This document shows positions 50,439 to 60,984 of a DNA stretch of 64,000 bases, in pieces. The notes under the pieces were generated by a model. It was not told where the DNA came from. It did not search any database and worked only from the letters and a program-made list of their open reading frames with translations. A program made the translations under genes and the position numbers. The stretch lies in assembly GCA_026770575.1 (NCBI GenBank), contig MU657217.1, positions 125,622 through 189,621 on the forward strand. Reading direction: 5' to 3'. Every line of letters starts with the position of its first letter. Within the stretch, counting starts at the first letter, position 1. The stretch comes from Pelagophyceae sp. CCMP2097. Its lineage: Eukaryota > Sar > Pelagophyceae.

Positions 50439-51049
50439 ATGCTGTCCCTCACCACGCGCGCGGCGCGGCCGCTGCGCCGCCAGGTCGCGACGATTTCGAG
50501 CCAGTCGTACACGGATCGCATGAAGGCGACGGGCCGGCCCGTGTCGCCGCACGTGACGACGTACGCGTTTCCCATTGTCGCTCTCTCCTCCATCACGCAG
50601 CGCGTCACGGGCGTGGGGCTCTCCGTCGGCATCGGCGCCATGGCCGTCGCCTCGCTGGCCGGCGCCGACGTCGGCGGCATCGCGACGATTCTCGGGGCGT
50701 CGAGCCTCGCGCCCGCGGTGAAATTCGTTGTCGCCTTTCCCCTTACGTACCACTTCCTCGGCGCCGTGCGCACCCGCGCCTGCGACGCACCCCCGCGGGG
50801 CACCGAAAGGGGCACCGCGGAAGTGCCCCGCGGAAATCTCATGTTGAACCCTGCAAAGGTCGAACCCTGGCGTTGGATAGGAACCTGTGCATGATTTAGG
50901 TGCGCCACGCCGCGTGGGACAAGTACCCGGAGATGCTGCAGAACAAGAGCGCGGAGCAGGCCAGCTGGGCTCTGATCGGCGGCTCGGCTGTCGTCTCGCT
51001 CGGCCTGGCCGCGCTGACGTTTGACAAGCCCGTCGAGACCAAGAAGTAG
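50439..51049 (+). CDS. SDHC: Succinate dehydrogenase cytochrome b560 subunit (SDHC)
   Basis: Exons 50439-50765 and 50900-51049 join in phase 0 to 158 residues. A basic mitochondrial pre-sequence (MLSLTTRAARPLRRQVATIS) is followed by the family signature RPVSPHVTTYAFP and SITQRVTGVGLS, which holds the quinone-site Ser and Arg. Three membrane helices follow, with the heme-ligand segment HFLGAVRHAAWD (H-x(3)-G-x-RH-x(2)-WD) split by the intron between GAV and RH. It anchors complex II in the inner mitochondrial membrane and carries electrons to ubiquinone. The intron (134 nt) starts GTGCGC and the next exon also starts GTGCGC; inside it CCGCGGGGCAC and GTGCCCCGCGG form a perfect 11-base inverted repeat. 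Confidence 0.92.
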
Positions 51050-51833
51050 ATCTAAACGAGCAGAACAAGGCCGACGCCAAGAGCGCCGCGCAGACGGGCG
51101 CTCGGCCGCAAAGGTCCACGCGACCGCATCATCCGCTCGGGGTACCCCCGTCTCTGATTGTCGCTCGCATACCGGATATCTAAATATATTTAAGTCGAAG
51201 CACGCGCGTCGACGGGAGCGATCCCGGTCGGCTTCATCGATCTCCCGTATTCTGGAGGGCTCGCGGTCATTCCGAAGCTTCTTGGTGTTTCGGCAGTCTC
51301 GAGTTTGCGACGACGCCCCTTTGCGACGACGCCCCACGTTGCCACGATCCTGACCGGCGAGCCCGAATGACTGCGCGTCGCTCCGACGTGATTTGGACCC
51401 ATGCATCGACGCGTCGCGGAGCGCCGCCGCTGCGAGACTCGACGACGTCGCCCGGGATCCCGACCCGCTCCGTTGAAAGGGTGCCCGGCCCGGCCCTCGC
51501 CGCCCCTCGTCGCGGCCTCGCATCAATAGAGGACCGCGTGGAGATGGAGATACGCCTCGCGTCGAAGCCATTCCATGCCGTGTGCCCTCTTGGGAGCCCA
51601 TCAAACACGGCTCAAAGAGCTCCCTTTGAAACTACGAGCCGGCATCGATCGCAGCGTCGAGCCTTGCGTCCTCCCCCTCGTGGACCAGGGGGGCCCTTGG
51701 CGACCCGTGCGTACCGGTATACTATCATGATACAATTGTATACTACTACTACTAGTATTGCCGGTATTATCGCCAAATGCAAGATTTCAGCGAGATACGC
51801 GTTTTCAACACCTTGAAGTGTCCCCAAGCGCCG
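51050..51833. other. Intergenic with AT-rich promoter-like end
   Basis: No domain-bearing frame across the first 650 bases. The last 120 bases are AT-rich for this genome and include GGTATACTATCATGATACAA, an exact TACAATTGTA at 51731-51740, and a run of ACT triplets. This lies 95-120 bases before the PsbP start and is the probable promoter. Confidence 0.45.
51731..51740. repeat. TACAATTGTA palindrome
   Basis: Exact copy of the palindrome, 94 bases upstream of the PsbP-family start. Confidence 0.7.
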
Positions 51834-52701
51834 ATGATGCGCGTCCTCGCTTCGCTGGCCTCGCTGGCGTTGGCGCACGGCCTCGCCGTGGCGCCGCAGC
51901 AGCGCGCGGTGGCCCGGCGCGGCGTGGCGCAGGTTGTTGGCGGTGTTGTCGCCGCTGTGGTCCTGCCGGCGTTTGCCGCCGAATCGGTCGAGTACCCGGA
52001 GGTTGCGCCGTCGACGGACCGCCTCGGCGGCGCGCTCGAGAAGTTCGCCGACGTGAACCGCGGCTTCCGGTGCGACGAGCGGCTACACTGAAGCCCGAAT
52101 GGACCGACGCACCGACGTGAACCAGAGTCCGCCCGACTCGGCATGCCATCGTAGGCTCCTCAAGCCGACGACGTGGAACCAGTTCGAGGGCGAGGTCCCC
52201 CGCCGCGTCCGATGAACGCGAAAGGCGGCGCGAGGCCCGACTCGTCCCGCAGCGGACCCTCACGTCGGACCCGCTCTTAGGCTGGCGCCTACGACTTCCG
52301 ATGGGTCGACGTCGTCTCGGCGGTGGACTCGATCACCGTCTCGACGTCTGCCTACGGCGGCACCTCGATTGACGGCATCGCGACCGTACGAAGCCCGTGT
52401 CCCTCAACACCAAGGGACGCGACGCGTGGTCCGCAAAACATCTCCCCCGCAGGTGGACAAGCTCGGGGCCAAGCTTTCCAAGAACCGCGACAGCGTCGTC
52501 ATCGCGTCGTCGGCGCGGGTGACCGACGGCATTCTCTTTTACGAATACGAATTCGACGGCGAAATGGGCCACGAGCTCTTAGCCCTCTGCGTGAACAAGA
52601 ACCGCCTCTGGCAGATCTCCGCGAAATCGACGACGAAAAATTGGAAGAAAAAGCAGGCAATCTACAAGGCCGTCGTGGCCTCGTTCGTGCCCAAGCTTTA
52701 A
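51834..52701 (+). CDS. PsbP-family thylakoid-lumen protein
   Basis: Exons 51834-52069, 52155-52194, 52281-52385 and 52453-52701 close in phase to 209 residues. The N-terminus has three targeting parts: a signal peptide (MMRVLASLASLALAHG), a transit-like basic stretch, and a twin-arginine lumen signal (ARRGVAQVVGGVVAAVVLPAFAAES, Tat-type with an AFA cleavage site). The mature part shows the PsbP fold: ADVNRGFRLLKPTTWNQFEG, YDFRWVDVVSAVDSITVSTS, YEYEFDGEMGHELLALCV, LWQISAKSTTKNWKK and the closing AVVASF. PsbP proteins support photosystem II oxygen evolution; PsbP-like proteins also serve photosystem I or NDH assembly, and the exact member cannot be named. Introns are 85, 86 and 67 nt. A longer start at 51777 is possible but would spoil the signal peptide. 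Confidence 0.85.
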
Positions 52702-52902
52702 GCCCTTTAAGCATCTCACTTTACCTCGCAGCCGCTGAAGAGGAAAACCCTATTCGGACTGCCGACCAACTGCAGGCATCGTGGCCCCCGCCGATTTCCT
52801 GGAAACCTCACCGGTCGGCCGTCAACCGTCGATTCACAGGGATTGTATGTCTTAGGGGTATATGCAGGGTTCGCCTTTGCGGTCTTTTCAGGACGATGTA
52901 GG

Positions 52903-54540
52903 TCAACAGACGAAAGTGACGGTGACGGTGAAAAGGCGTCTTGGGATCTTTTCCAGGCCGAACGCTGACCATGTCCCGGCCTCGTGGATGGACTCCAGTT
53001 CCACCGTCGCGAACGGAGGCAGGTCGTACTCCGACTCGACGTCCGTGGAGACAGACCGGACGAGGGCGTGGAAGCCGTGTGCGTCGGTTGGGCGCGAGCG
53101 GAACCGCACAATGTCACTTTCTCCGACGGGAGCGTAATCGACACCCTCCGTAGTCGCTATGGGCGTGCAGTAGCCGTCGGGAGAGAGGCACGCAGCCTTG
53201 GCAGACGCCTCCAAAGGGGCCGTCGTCACCTACGATGCAGACACTCAGACAAACGGAAGCGACTGAAAAGACGTAAAAGGCCCCCGTATTCAAAAAAGAC
53301 GAACCAGCTTCGCGCCCGGCTGGACGTCGTCCTGCAGGAGCACGCTCCAGCTCGAGTCGTGGTCGACGAGGCCGACGCCGGGCGCGCCGGGGCCCTGGAG
53401 GTGCCTAGGGGCGGCGTGTGATGGGACCATCATCACCCGGGGGAAGCGTACGACGATTTGCGGAACTTTCCCCCAGCGTCGCCTCTGTCCTGCCGCGCCT
53501 TTGTTCGCCCGCATCTCCGACTGACTTGTATGCGTACGTGTCGCCCGCCTCGTAGTCTTCGCGCCGGGCCATGTTGGCAAAGCCGTCGACCAAACTCCAA
53601 ACGGCGGCCCCGAAGACGCATTCTCCTCTTTGCGCGTTCGAGACGCAGACGATTCGACCGAGGGCGGCGGTGCAGTACATCATGAGCAGCGTCCAGGATT
53701 CTGCAATTTCCTTCGACCAACCTTGGCTCAATTTCCAGGAGACAGCAGCCTGCGCCACGGGCGCAGACCCGTCCAAGGCCTAAGAGAGAAATTGAAAAGG
53801 GCTCTCAGAGGCCCGACAGATGGATTTGAGAGACTCTCCGAGGCCCGACTGACGGGATTTGAAAGACAACCTTACCGATTCGATGCTCCCCGTCCCGGTC
53901 CCATAGAATTCGTCCAGTTGCTTCAACAGCACCTGGCCGCTCCCGCCGCCAAAGACGCGGTCGATGGCCTAGGCACGCGGGGGTGACGGTTGGCGTTTTC
54001 CGAGCGAAACTCACCTCGCAGACGCCCGGCAGGCCGCTCTTGTGCAGGGCCTCGAGCGGTTTGCAAATCGTCAACCAGTCCAACGTCCCATGTTGAAGCT
54101 CCACCTCAAACCGCATCGAGGGCCACTCGTCGCGCCACGTCCGGAGAGGGCGCGGGCCGACGAGAGCTTCCAGTTTGTCCAAACTGTGCAGCACGACAGT
54201 CCACGTCGGCCCGACGTCTCGCTGCTCGAACAGCGGACGTCGGATCGAAACGCGGCGCTTCGCGACGTGGCGCACGCCGCGGCGCCACTCCGAATGGACG
54301 CACGCCGCTCGGGAGAGGCCTTTGGTGGACAGTCTTAGGCGGCCAGAGGCAGACGGGCGCACCTTTTGTGTCTAGCCAATCAAAAGCTTCTCGGAGGACG
54401 GCGGCAGGGATGCCGAAGACGTCGACGCGATGCTCGGCCGGCGACGCCGGCGACCGGGCTGCCGAAGCGCGCGGCGCCGGGCTCGTGGGCGCGCGCCGGC
54501 CGCTCTCCGCAAGCACCGCGGTCACCGCTCCGAGCGCCAT
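52903..54540 (-). CDS. Multi-exon protein of unknown function
   Basis: Start ATG at 54540 (MALGAVTAVLAESG); stop at 52903. At least six exons: the first pair near 54540-54010 has an unresolved junction. The others join in phase: LPGVCE/AIDRVFGGGSGQVLL, GSIES/ALDGSAPVAQAAVSW, DTYAYK/HLQGPGAPGVG and PGAKL/VTTAPLEASAKAA. The first half is mixed helix/strand (TWTVVLHSLDKLEALVG, WPSMRFEVELQHG). The end contains RSVSTDVESEYDLPPFATVE, which resembles the E-x-E plus LPP strand of mono-ADP-ribosyltransferase folds (S, E-S-E, LPPFATVEL). The other expected Arg and Ser motifs were not confirmed, so this is weak. No signal peptide. Introns are about 50-110 nt. Confidence 0.5.
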
Positions 54541-54779
54541 TTCGAGTCGTATGACGGGCCGGGGCCGGCCACGGCAACCGAGGCACGCGTCGATGCTCAA
54601 AGCGCCCGACGCGTTCGCGGGCACCGAAAAGAGAACGCTCTGGCAAGAATCCTGCCGCGTGTTGATGCGGCCGAAGGTGGAAAGAGGACTTGATCGAAGC
54701 CTCGCAGAAAGAGGACTTGATCGAAACCTCGCAAACGCCCTTGAAACGGCGATAAGAACCCGAACGCTCGATCGGGACC

Positions 54780-55491
54780 ATGGGTGTGGCGAAGCGGCCC
54801 GTGGAGGGCGACTCGGACGGCGAGGACCAGGCCGCCGCGCGGCCGCGCACCGGCGCCACCGCGCCGAACATCCTCGTCACCGGCACACCGGGTGCGCCTC
54901 GATAGGCCCGCGACGGACGAGAGAGGACGCGACGTATTCGAGCCGCCGACGCAGGGACGGGCAAGACGGCTTTATCGGCTGCGATTGCCTCAAGGCTGGC
55001 GGGTTTGAAGCACGTGTCGATTACGGAGTTGGCCGAGGAGATAAAGGCGCACGACGGTTGGGACGCCGAGCGCGACTGCCACGTTTTGGACGAAGACGCC
55101 TTGCTAGACGCTCTAGAGCCTAGAATGGCAATTGGCGGCTGCGTCGTGGACTACCACGCCGCCGAGCTGTTCCCGGAGAGGTGGTTCGACCTCGTGCTCG
55201 TCTTGCGGACGAAAACGGAAGTCCTCTACGACCGCCTCTTAGCGCGCGGCTACGCCGAGAACAAGATCCGAGAAAACGTCGAGTGCGAGATCATGCAGGT
55301 CTTGTTGGAGGAGGCGCACCAGTCCTACTCGCCCCAAATCGTCGTCGAGCTGCAGTCAGATGCCCAGGCGGACGTCCAAGCGAACGTCGACCGAGTAAGT
55401 GCCTTTGAAGTATGCAGGCGACCGGAACCGCCGGATCTAGGTCGTGCAATGGCACGCGCAGTGGCAACAAGAACACGCGCCGGCGGCCTGA
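54780..55491 (+). CDS. AK6: Adenylate kinase isoenzyme 6 / Fap7 homologue
   Basis: Exons 54780-54891, 54955-55394 and 55441-55491 close in phase to 200 residues. The first intron splits the P-loop (TGTPG/TGKT). Family landmarks are all present: GLKHVSITELAEEIKAHDGW, the acidic CHVLDEDALLDALE, the NMP-binding GGCVVDYHAAELFPERWFD, the LID region RTKTEVLYDRLLARGYAENK, and EIMQVLLEEAHQSY. A 25-residue acidic/basic N-terminal extension (MGVAKRPVEGDSDGEDQ) precedes the fold and may be a nuclear signal. AK6/Fap7 is a nuclear or nucleolar NMP kinase/ATPase needed for small ribosomal subunit maturation. The C-terminal Trp-rich tail (VVQWHAQWQQEH) fits. Donors include GTGCGC and GTAAGT. Confidence 0.93.
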
Positions 55492-56443
55492 GGCACTCGC
55501 GGGATCGGGGCATCGCGTCCGTCCGAGTAAACGCATCGTTCCTCTTAATAGCGCCGCCAGGACTCTGGGCCGGACATTTCGCGCTAGGAATTCCTATACG
55601 GAATTCGAGATAGGAACAGACTTCATATGTCGTATTCCAAACCTGAGCCCACGCAGAAGCTTAAGCCTGTAGGGCAGTGCAGACACGGTTAGTGTCCATT
55701 CTCGAGATTGGGCTCTTGACCCAGCAACCAACGACGAGTCGATGCATCGTGGTCGACGCGTTTAACGCGTCGAGAGTCGCGACGTCGATGAGAAAAAAAT
55801 GTCTTTTCGCTAAAACCGCGTCTCGCCATTGTGTTCATACGCAGCATCGTGAGCCGACGCACACCGCCGCATGCCACGGGACGCCCGCCGCTCAAGACCA
55901 GACACCTTAGCACACACACAAAAAGAGGTCGCCAAATAAGTGGTCGCCGTAAGACTTTAAAACGGCGATTGTCACTTCGCGAGCTCGCCATCCGACGCTC
56001 AGCGACATCACACGTGCCCCCCCGAGGGGTTCACCTTCCACAAGGTCCTTTCCCGTGTCCTTGCGTATGCCTCCTTCCGAGACTGCGAGTGATGTAACAT
56101 CTTGAATCCAACTCCAAGTGTAAAAACTATGACGAGAGAATCAATCGAGCTTTTTAACACTGACGCTACCGAGGCAGACCACCCTTGTAACCCACGGCGA
56201 CGGCGGACTAACCGGCCAACTCGTAGGCGCAAAAGGCTCGGGGCCCGCCGCTTCGAAGACAGCCGGCACCGGCGCGACACGCGACGCTTCGCCTTTAAAT
56301 AACGCAATCATTTACATATACGTCGCCCGGGGCGCTTCTCGAGTGCCGAAGCCTCGACCGGGGAGAGTGCGACGTGGTTGAAAACTGGCGTACACTTAAC
56401 CGCGGGCGATCACGCGAGGCTGGCTGCGGGCGAGCAGCCACGG
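55492..56443. other. Long intergenic region, no gene found
   Basis: About 950 bases with lower GC than the rest and no frame carrying a domain. A near-palindrome GACGCGTTTAACGCGTC lies at about 55757-55773. AT-rich stretches at 55915-55935 and 56085-56150 could serve flanking promoters or 3' ends; the neighbours converge here (AK6 plus, membrane protein minus). Confidence 0.45.
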
Positions 56444-57517
56444 CTAGCCGCGGGCGAGCCAGAGGAGCGATGCGGTGAGGGCGAAGAGCTGCGTCGCCTC
56501 GAGTTGGAGCCACGGGTCTAAGCGCGTGCAGGCGAGGTATTGGGGCTTGTAGTCGCGCATGTCCTTTGGCCGCTCGCGGAGCATCTTTACGAGGATGAGG
56601 CCGCGGTGCATGAAGTACGCCGCATGCCCGGCCGCGTTACACGCCAAGCCCGTGCCCAGCGCGGATAGCGTGGAAGCAGCGCAGACGCCCTCCGAGGCGC
56701 AGGCTCTTTTGCTCCGCCAATAAGCGAACGCGGCCAGGAGCGCGAGCGGCTGCGCGACGCACGTGCAAGTGTACAAACGGAACCGCGCGACGTTTTCGAT
56801 GGACTTCACCTGCCAGCCTCTGCGGTCTAGAAACGGCAGAGCGTGGCCCGTGATGCTGCAGAACCTCCAAGTCGCCACGAATAAAGCCGTCTGCGGGTCG
56901 GGCAGCGCGAGGAAAGAGCCGAGGTGATGTGCCACAGCGGAATTCGCCAGCATACGTAGGTGCAAGCGGCCAAGGATGAGCTTCTTGCCGGCTTGGAACT
57001 GCGTGACTCGGAAGAGGAGGCCGAACTGTATAACCCACAGCGACGCAAAGCCGGCGATGGCGAACCGCACCGCATTCGGCTCGGAAACGCGCCAGCGCGT
57101 CGCGGAAACGAGGGCCACCAACGCCGTGCCTTCCAAAGCCATGGAAAAGTCGACCCAAGCCTTTTGTATCAAAGGCGGAGGCGCCAAGCGGTCGAGCACC
57201 ACCTCGCACCACTTCGAGCAACCGAGCATGGCGATGATCCATGCCCCAAAGACAAAGGTCGATAACGGAATCAAACCGATCGAGGCCTCGCCGGCGCCGC
57301 GTAAGTCGCGGCGGACGGTGGTGAATAAAGCGTAGAGCAGGAAGCAGTTCACAACGACGGACTCCGGTGACCTCTTCCAGACCGCGCCGAGCCACTGGGG
57401 CCACGACATTTCAGAGACGTCCTGCATCACCGCCGCCGGGGCCGCCGGCGTCGGAGCCTTTGCGGCGCCGTCCGCGGACTTGCCGGCGGTGGGGGCGGAT
57501 CGTCTTAGGCGGCCCAT
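56444..57517 (-). CDS. Polytopic membrane protein, intronless
   Basis: 357 residues from the ATG at 57517 (MGRLRRSAPTAGKS). After an Ala/Pro-rich N-terminus (about 45 residues), seven or eight hydrophobic segments are spaced through the protein: VVVNCFLLYALFTTV, LIPLSTFVFGAWIIAMLG, FAIAGFASLWVIQFGLLF, LYTCTCVAQPLALLAAFA, LFALTASLLWLA. Histidines AHHLGS and GHAAYFMHRG lie between helices, as in some lipid-metabolising membrane proteins (for example TLC-domain proteins), but the family is not assured. The frame is open upstream to 57994 without support. Intronless in an intron-rich window. Confidence 0.6.
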   Translation of the reverse strand: MGRLRRSAPTAGKSADGAAKAPTPAAPAAVMQDVSEMSWPQWLGAVWKRSPESVVVNCFLLYALFTTVRRDLRGAGEASIGLIPLSTFVFGAWIIAMLGCSKWCEVVLDRLAPPPLIQKAWVDFSMALEGTALVALVSATRWRVSEPNAVRFAIAGFASLWVIQFGLLFRVTQFQAGKKLILGRLHLRMLANSAVAHHLGSFLALPDPQTALFVATWRFCSITGHALPFLDRRGWQVKSIENVARFRLYTCTCVAQPLALLAAFAYWRSKRACASEGVCAASTLSALGTGLACNAAGHAAYFMHRGLILVKMLRERPKDMRDYKPQYLACTRLDPWLQLEATQLFALTASLLWLARG

Positions 57518-57819
57518 ATTCGGACGAGGCGGCGGCTGCGCCGGCGAACGGCACCCAATTTGGGAGTAAGGCGGGCGGCTGCTGGACGATCCGAAAACGT
57601 CGACGATGGCCCGACGATGGCCCGACGATGGCCCTGCAGGCCTGATGGACCCTTTTTTTTTTAGCAGAGCTTTTTCGACCCGTGACCTGAACTTTGCCGA
57701 GTCCGAACATCCAAAAGGGGGCCACTCGTCGCGCGCCCCGAGCGCGGCGCGCTGCCCGGAGGCGGCACTGGCGTGCACGGCCCAGTTACAAAACGTATCA
57801 AAACGCCGGGCGGGCTGCA

Positions 57820-59482
57820 TCACGCGTCCTCTTCCCGGAGCCAGCGCCAGGTCAGGCCGAGGTAAAACCCGTGCTGCGCGGCCTTGGCCAGCGCCTTGTC
57901 CAGCGCCGCCTCGGTATTCGCCCTTGAAGACTGCAGCTGCCGCAGCCATTGGTCGCGAGACAGCGATCCGAGCGCCTGCGTCAGAAGATGACAAAGCGAC
58001 AAGGCGTTCTGCAATATCCTCACTCTGTTCTTTTCCAGGAGCCAGACGTGCATCGCCGCCGCGTCCGTGAACCGCCGCGCGGCGCCGTGCGCGTGCAGCT
58101 CGTCTCTCAAAGAGTCGACGTTCACGTGCGGCCTATCTCAAAGAGTCACCATGTTGACGTGCGTCCTAAACGCGGGGCGTCCCAAAAAGGCGCCTCTCGC
58201 AAAGAGACTCGCGCTCGGCAGTTCTTCGTGGGCTTGAACATGTCCGGGAACGAATCCTTGAGTTGCTCGGCGGCGGTCGTGATGACCTAGCGGGCCGCGT
58301 CGACGGCGTGTGCACGGTGCATTCAAGAGGCGCGCCTGGCGGTCGGCGTCGGTGGCGCCGCCCTCGGCCGTGGCGGGCAGGTCTATCAACGCGACGGGCT
58401 CGGCCTTGTTGATCTCCGCGAAGAGCTCTGCGATCTGCAAGTCGGCCATGTGAGGGTACACTTCCACGATGATCTGCGAGAGCCGCGGCGGTAGACCCCC
58501 AAACTTCGACGCCAACACGTGCGCCGCGCCGAGGCGGTGCTGGCCTAGAAGAGGCGTGTGGGCGCACGTCCGCAGCGGTCCGGGGTGGCGTCGTTCCCGA
58601 GGCGGACGCGGGTTTCCACCGTCGACGACGGCGCCGATGCCGTCTTCCGCTTCGACGATTGAGATGGCCCCAGGCCAGCCGCCGACGTTGGATTTCGCTT
58701 TCGATTTCGCGATCATGACGGCTCGGTCGTCGCGAAACGCCCTTTGCTTTTGCCAAAGAGTCGTCCCCGACCACAGCACCAACGGCGCCGCTTTGTACAC
58801 CTTCTTAAACCCAAAGTCGTGCAGCAACGATCCGAAGACGGCGTGGTCCTCTACCTTTTCGAGCAAACCGCGGTTCGCTTCGGCCACGAGCAAAGCCGCC
58901 TCCTTGGCCTCGGCGCCAGAGGCTTTGAGAGGGTCGCGCTTCTCGAGCAGTTCGAACTTGCGCAGGCCTGTCACTTCCTGAAGTTCGTCTCGCTTCACCA
59001 GCAGCTCGTCGCGCGCCGCTTGCAGCTCGGCCTCGATGGCTCTCGCAATGGCTTTGTGCGTCTCCGCCTCGCGTCTTGTCGCCTCCAGCTGCTCCTGCAG
59101 GATCGGCAGCGAGAGCGCGCCCTAGCGGAGCGTGGTGCGCGCCGGGACTCTCGATCAGACCGAGAGCAAAGGCCGTGCAGGCGACGGCAAGCCATCGGCG
59201 TGTCATCAAAGCAAATGCACGCCTCTTTGGCGTCTCCGGCTCAAACAAGCGTCCGTGTGCGCAAAAGCTGCAATGGTGTGCTGTAAGCGGGCCTCCTCTC
59301 CCCGTGTTTGGACGCTGGCTTCGCACCGCGGCGGCGCGTCTCTCCGCGACTTTGGCGAGCACGTCTGCCAACGGTTCTTTGGCCATCTCTGAAACACGCT
59401 TCTGCGCCGAGTCCAGATCCAGCGCCAGCCGCCGGATCGTCGCCTGCGCGCCCTTGAGCTCCGCCGACGACGCCGCGCCCAT
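57820..59482 (-). CDS. ParB/Srx-fold-like protein with coiled-coil N-terminus
   Basis: Five exons close exactly: 59482-59327, 59121-58620, 58544-58336, 58286-58213 and 58132-57820, 417 residues. The start MGAASSAELKG fits N-myristoylation. Residues 10-140 form a long coiled coil (ATIRRLALDLDSAQKRV; EQLEATRREAETHKAIARAI). The ParB/Srx-like core follows: PLVLWSGTTLWQKQR, GAISIVEAEDGIG, AVVDGQHRLGAAHVL, and FAEINKAEPVALIDLP, where DGQHR is the catalytic/nucleotide loop of the fold. The C-terminus has PDMFKPTKNCRAPHVNVDSL. Similar proteins occur in plants and algae without known function. Two introns use GC donors (GCGCGC at 58335, GCGAGT at 58212), both forced by phase. The 205-nt first intron has a GTGCG donor. 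Confidence 0.8.
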
Positions 59483-59863
59483 ATCAGGCAAAGAGGCCCA
59501 CACGGGGATTCAAACGTCGATGGGCTCAACCGGGAGCCAACGGCATCCGGGGTGACCGTTGAGTTCCGGGTTTCCCGAGGGGTCGCCCAAAAGTACTGCA
59601 TGGACTTACTACCCAACTAAGAATTTTCGGGAATTGGGCGTTGTGCGTCAGAATTTCATATCACGTTTTGATGAAAACCCATTTTCAACATCTTGCACTT
59701 TTTAAATTCAATTTTAATTCAACCTCCTGCGATCCCCCGGAAGATATATAATTCCTAGATGGTTCCAACGGAGTTTTATTGCAACTTCCGATTCCTGTGA
59801 ACAATCCCGACTCTCCAACAGAGGCATCTTGACCCGCGGCAGCCGACTCGGAGCGTCGCCGCG
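59483..59863. promoter_or_regulatory. Divergent AT-rich promoter region
   Basis: Between the ParB-like start (minus) and the first DUF1275 start (plus). Bases 59640-59760 are strikingly AT-rich (TTTTTAAATTCAATTTTAAT) and include GATATATAATTCC at about 59743-59756, a TATA-like element about 110 bases upstream of the plus-strand ATG. Confidence 0.5.
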
Positions 59864-60984
59864 ATGCCGACTTCGCCGTCGCGCGACTCGTTCAACCTGC
59901 TCGCGGCCTGGAGCTCGCAGTCGGCGCGGGACCGAAGGACGGCGGGGATCATCCTCCCTTGCAGTTTCCTTTTAGCGGCCTGCGCCGGCTGCACCAACGC
60001 CGTGGGCATGCTCGGCGGCCTCGCCGAGCCCGGAGTGGCAGCCACGGGCGTGACGCACCTCACGGGGAGCGCGACGAAGATCGGCATCTTCTTCGTCGAC
60101 CCTCGCGCGGGCGCCGTCACCGCGCCGACCATCGCCGCAAGCTGCCGCGTCCAAGATACCCGGAAGGCCGCAGCGAGCAACCGTCGTAGGCCCTCGCCTT
60201 CATGCTCGGGGCCACGGTGGCGGGGACGCTCACTCCGACTGGCGTCTTTGCGATAGGAAATTTACCGATATACGGTACCGTCCTGCTGATCGCCGCCTTT
60301 GCGCTCGGCGGCGCCGTTTTCGCCGCGGAGGTCCACTTCGACTGCGTGGCCACCGTCCTCGCTGCCGCGGCGGCGGGGGCCCAGAACGGCATCGTCACCA
60401 CAGCTTCTACTTGTGTCGTCCGGACCACGCACCTCACGGGGATCGCCACGGATCTCAGTCTCCTCTTCGGCTGCGCGCTGTCCCGAGCGGCGAAGCGCGA
60501 GGAGCAGTGGCTCACGCCGACGGAGCTGAAGAAAGGTAAACTGCTGTTGATGCTGGCCTTGGGCTACCTCTGCGGCGCCGCTCTGGGGGGCTTGGCCATG
60601 GGCCGGTGCGGCGTCAAGAACGCGCGCGCCCTGCTCTGGCCCGCCGCCATCCAGCTCGCCCTCGGCCTCGCCGCAAAGGCCTCTTGCTGCGGCGCGCGCC
60701 TGAAGCAGCGGCCTGCGGCGCCGCCGAAGAATTCTTTCGACGACGCTCCAGTCGTCCAAGACATGGCCTACGTCGTCGCGCTGCCCGTGCGACCCTTGGA
60801 GGCGCAGGACCGCCTCGAGGACCCGTCGTCGCCGAAATCGCATTCGCCCAAGGTCGCGCCCGCGCCCCTCAATGAAGAGGGCTGCAGCCCCATTCACAAA
60901 GACCGCCTCCCCGCTCGAATCAGCCGCAGCTCGCGCGAGCTCCGGTCGACGCGGCGCTCGCTCGACACCCTCGACATCGACTGA
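59864..60984 (+). CDS. DUF1275 (YoaK-type) membrane protein, copy 1
   Basis: Exons 59864-60148 and 60190-60984 join in phase 0 to 359 residues; the intron is only 41 nt. The family's two diagnostic half-repeats are present: AGCTNAVGMLGGLAEPGVAA followed by TGVTHLTGSATKIG, and GAQNGIVTTASTCVVRTTHL followed by TGIATDLSLLFG. Six membrane helices can be counted (for example GIILPCSFLLAACAG, LLLMLALGYLCGAALGGLA). The last 85 residues are a charged Ser/Pro cytoplasmic tail (SSPKSHSPK). DUF1275 proteins are common in bacteria and present in algae; transport is suspected but unproven. It is followed in tandem by a paralogue at 61561 with the intron at the same place. Confidence 0.85.
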
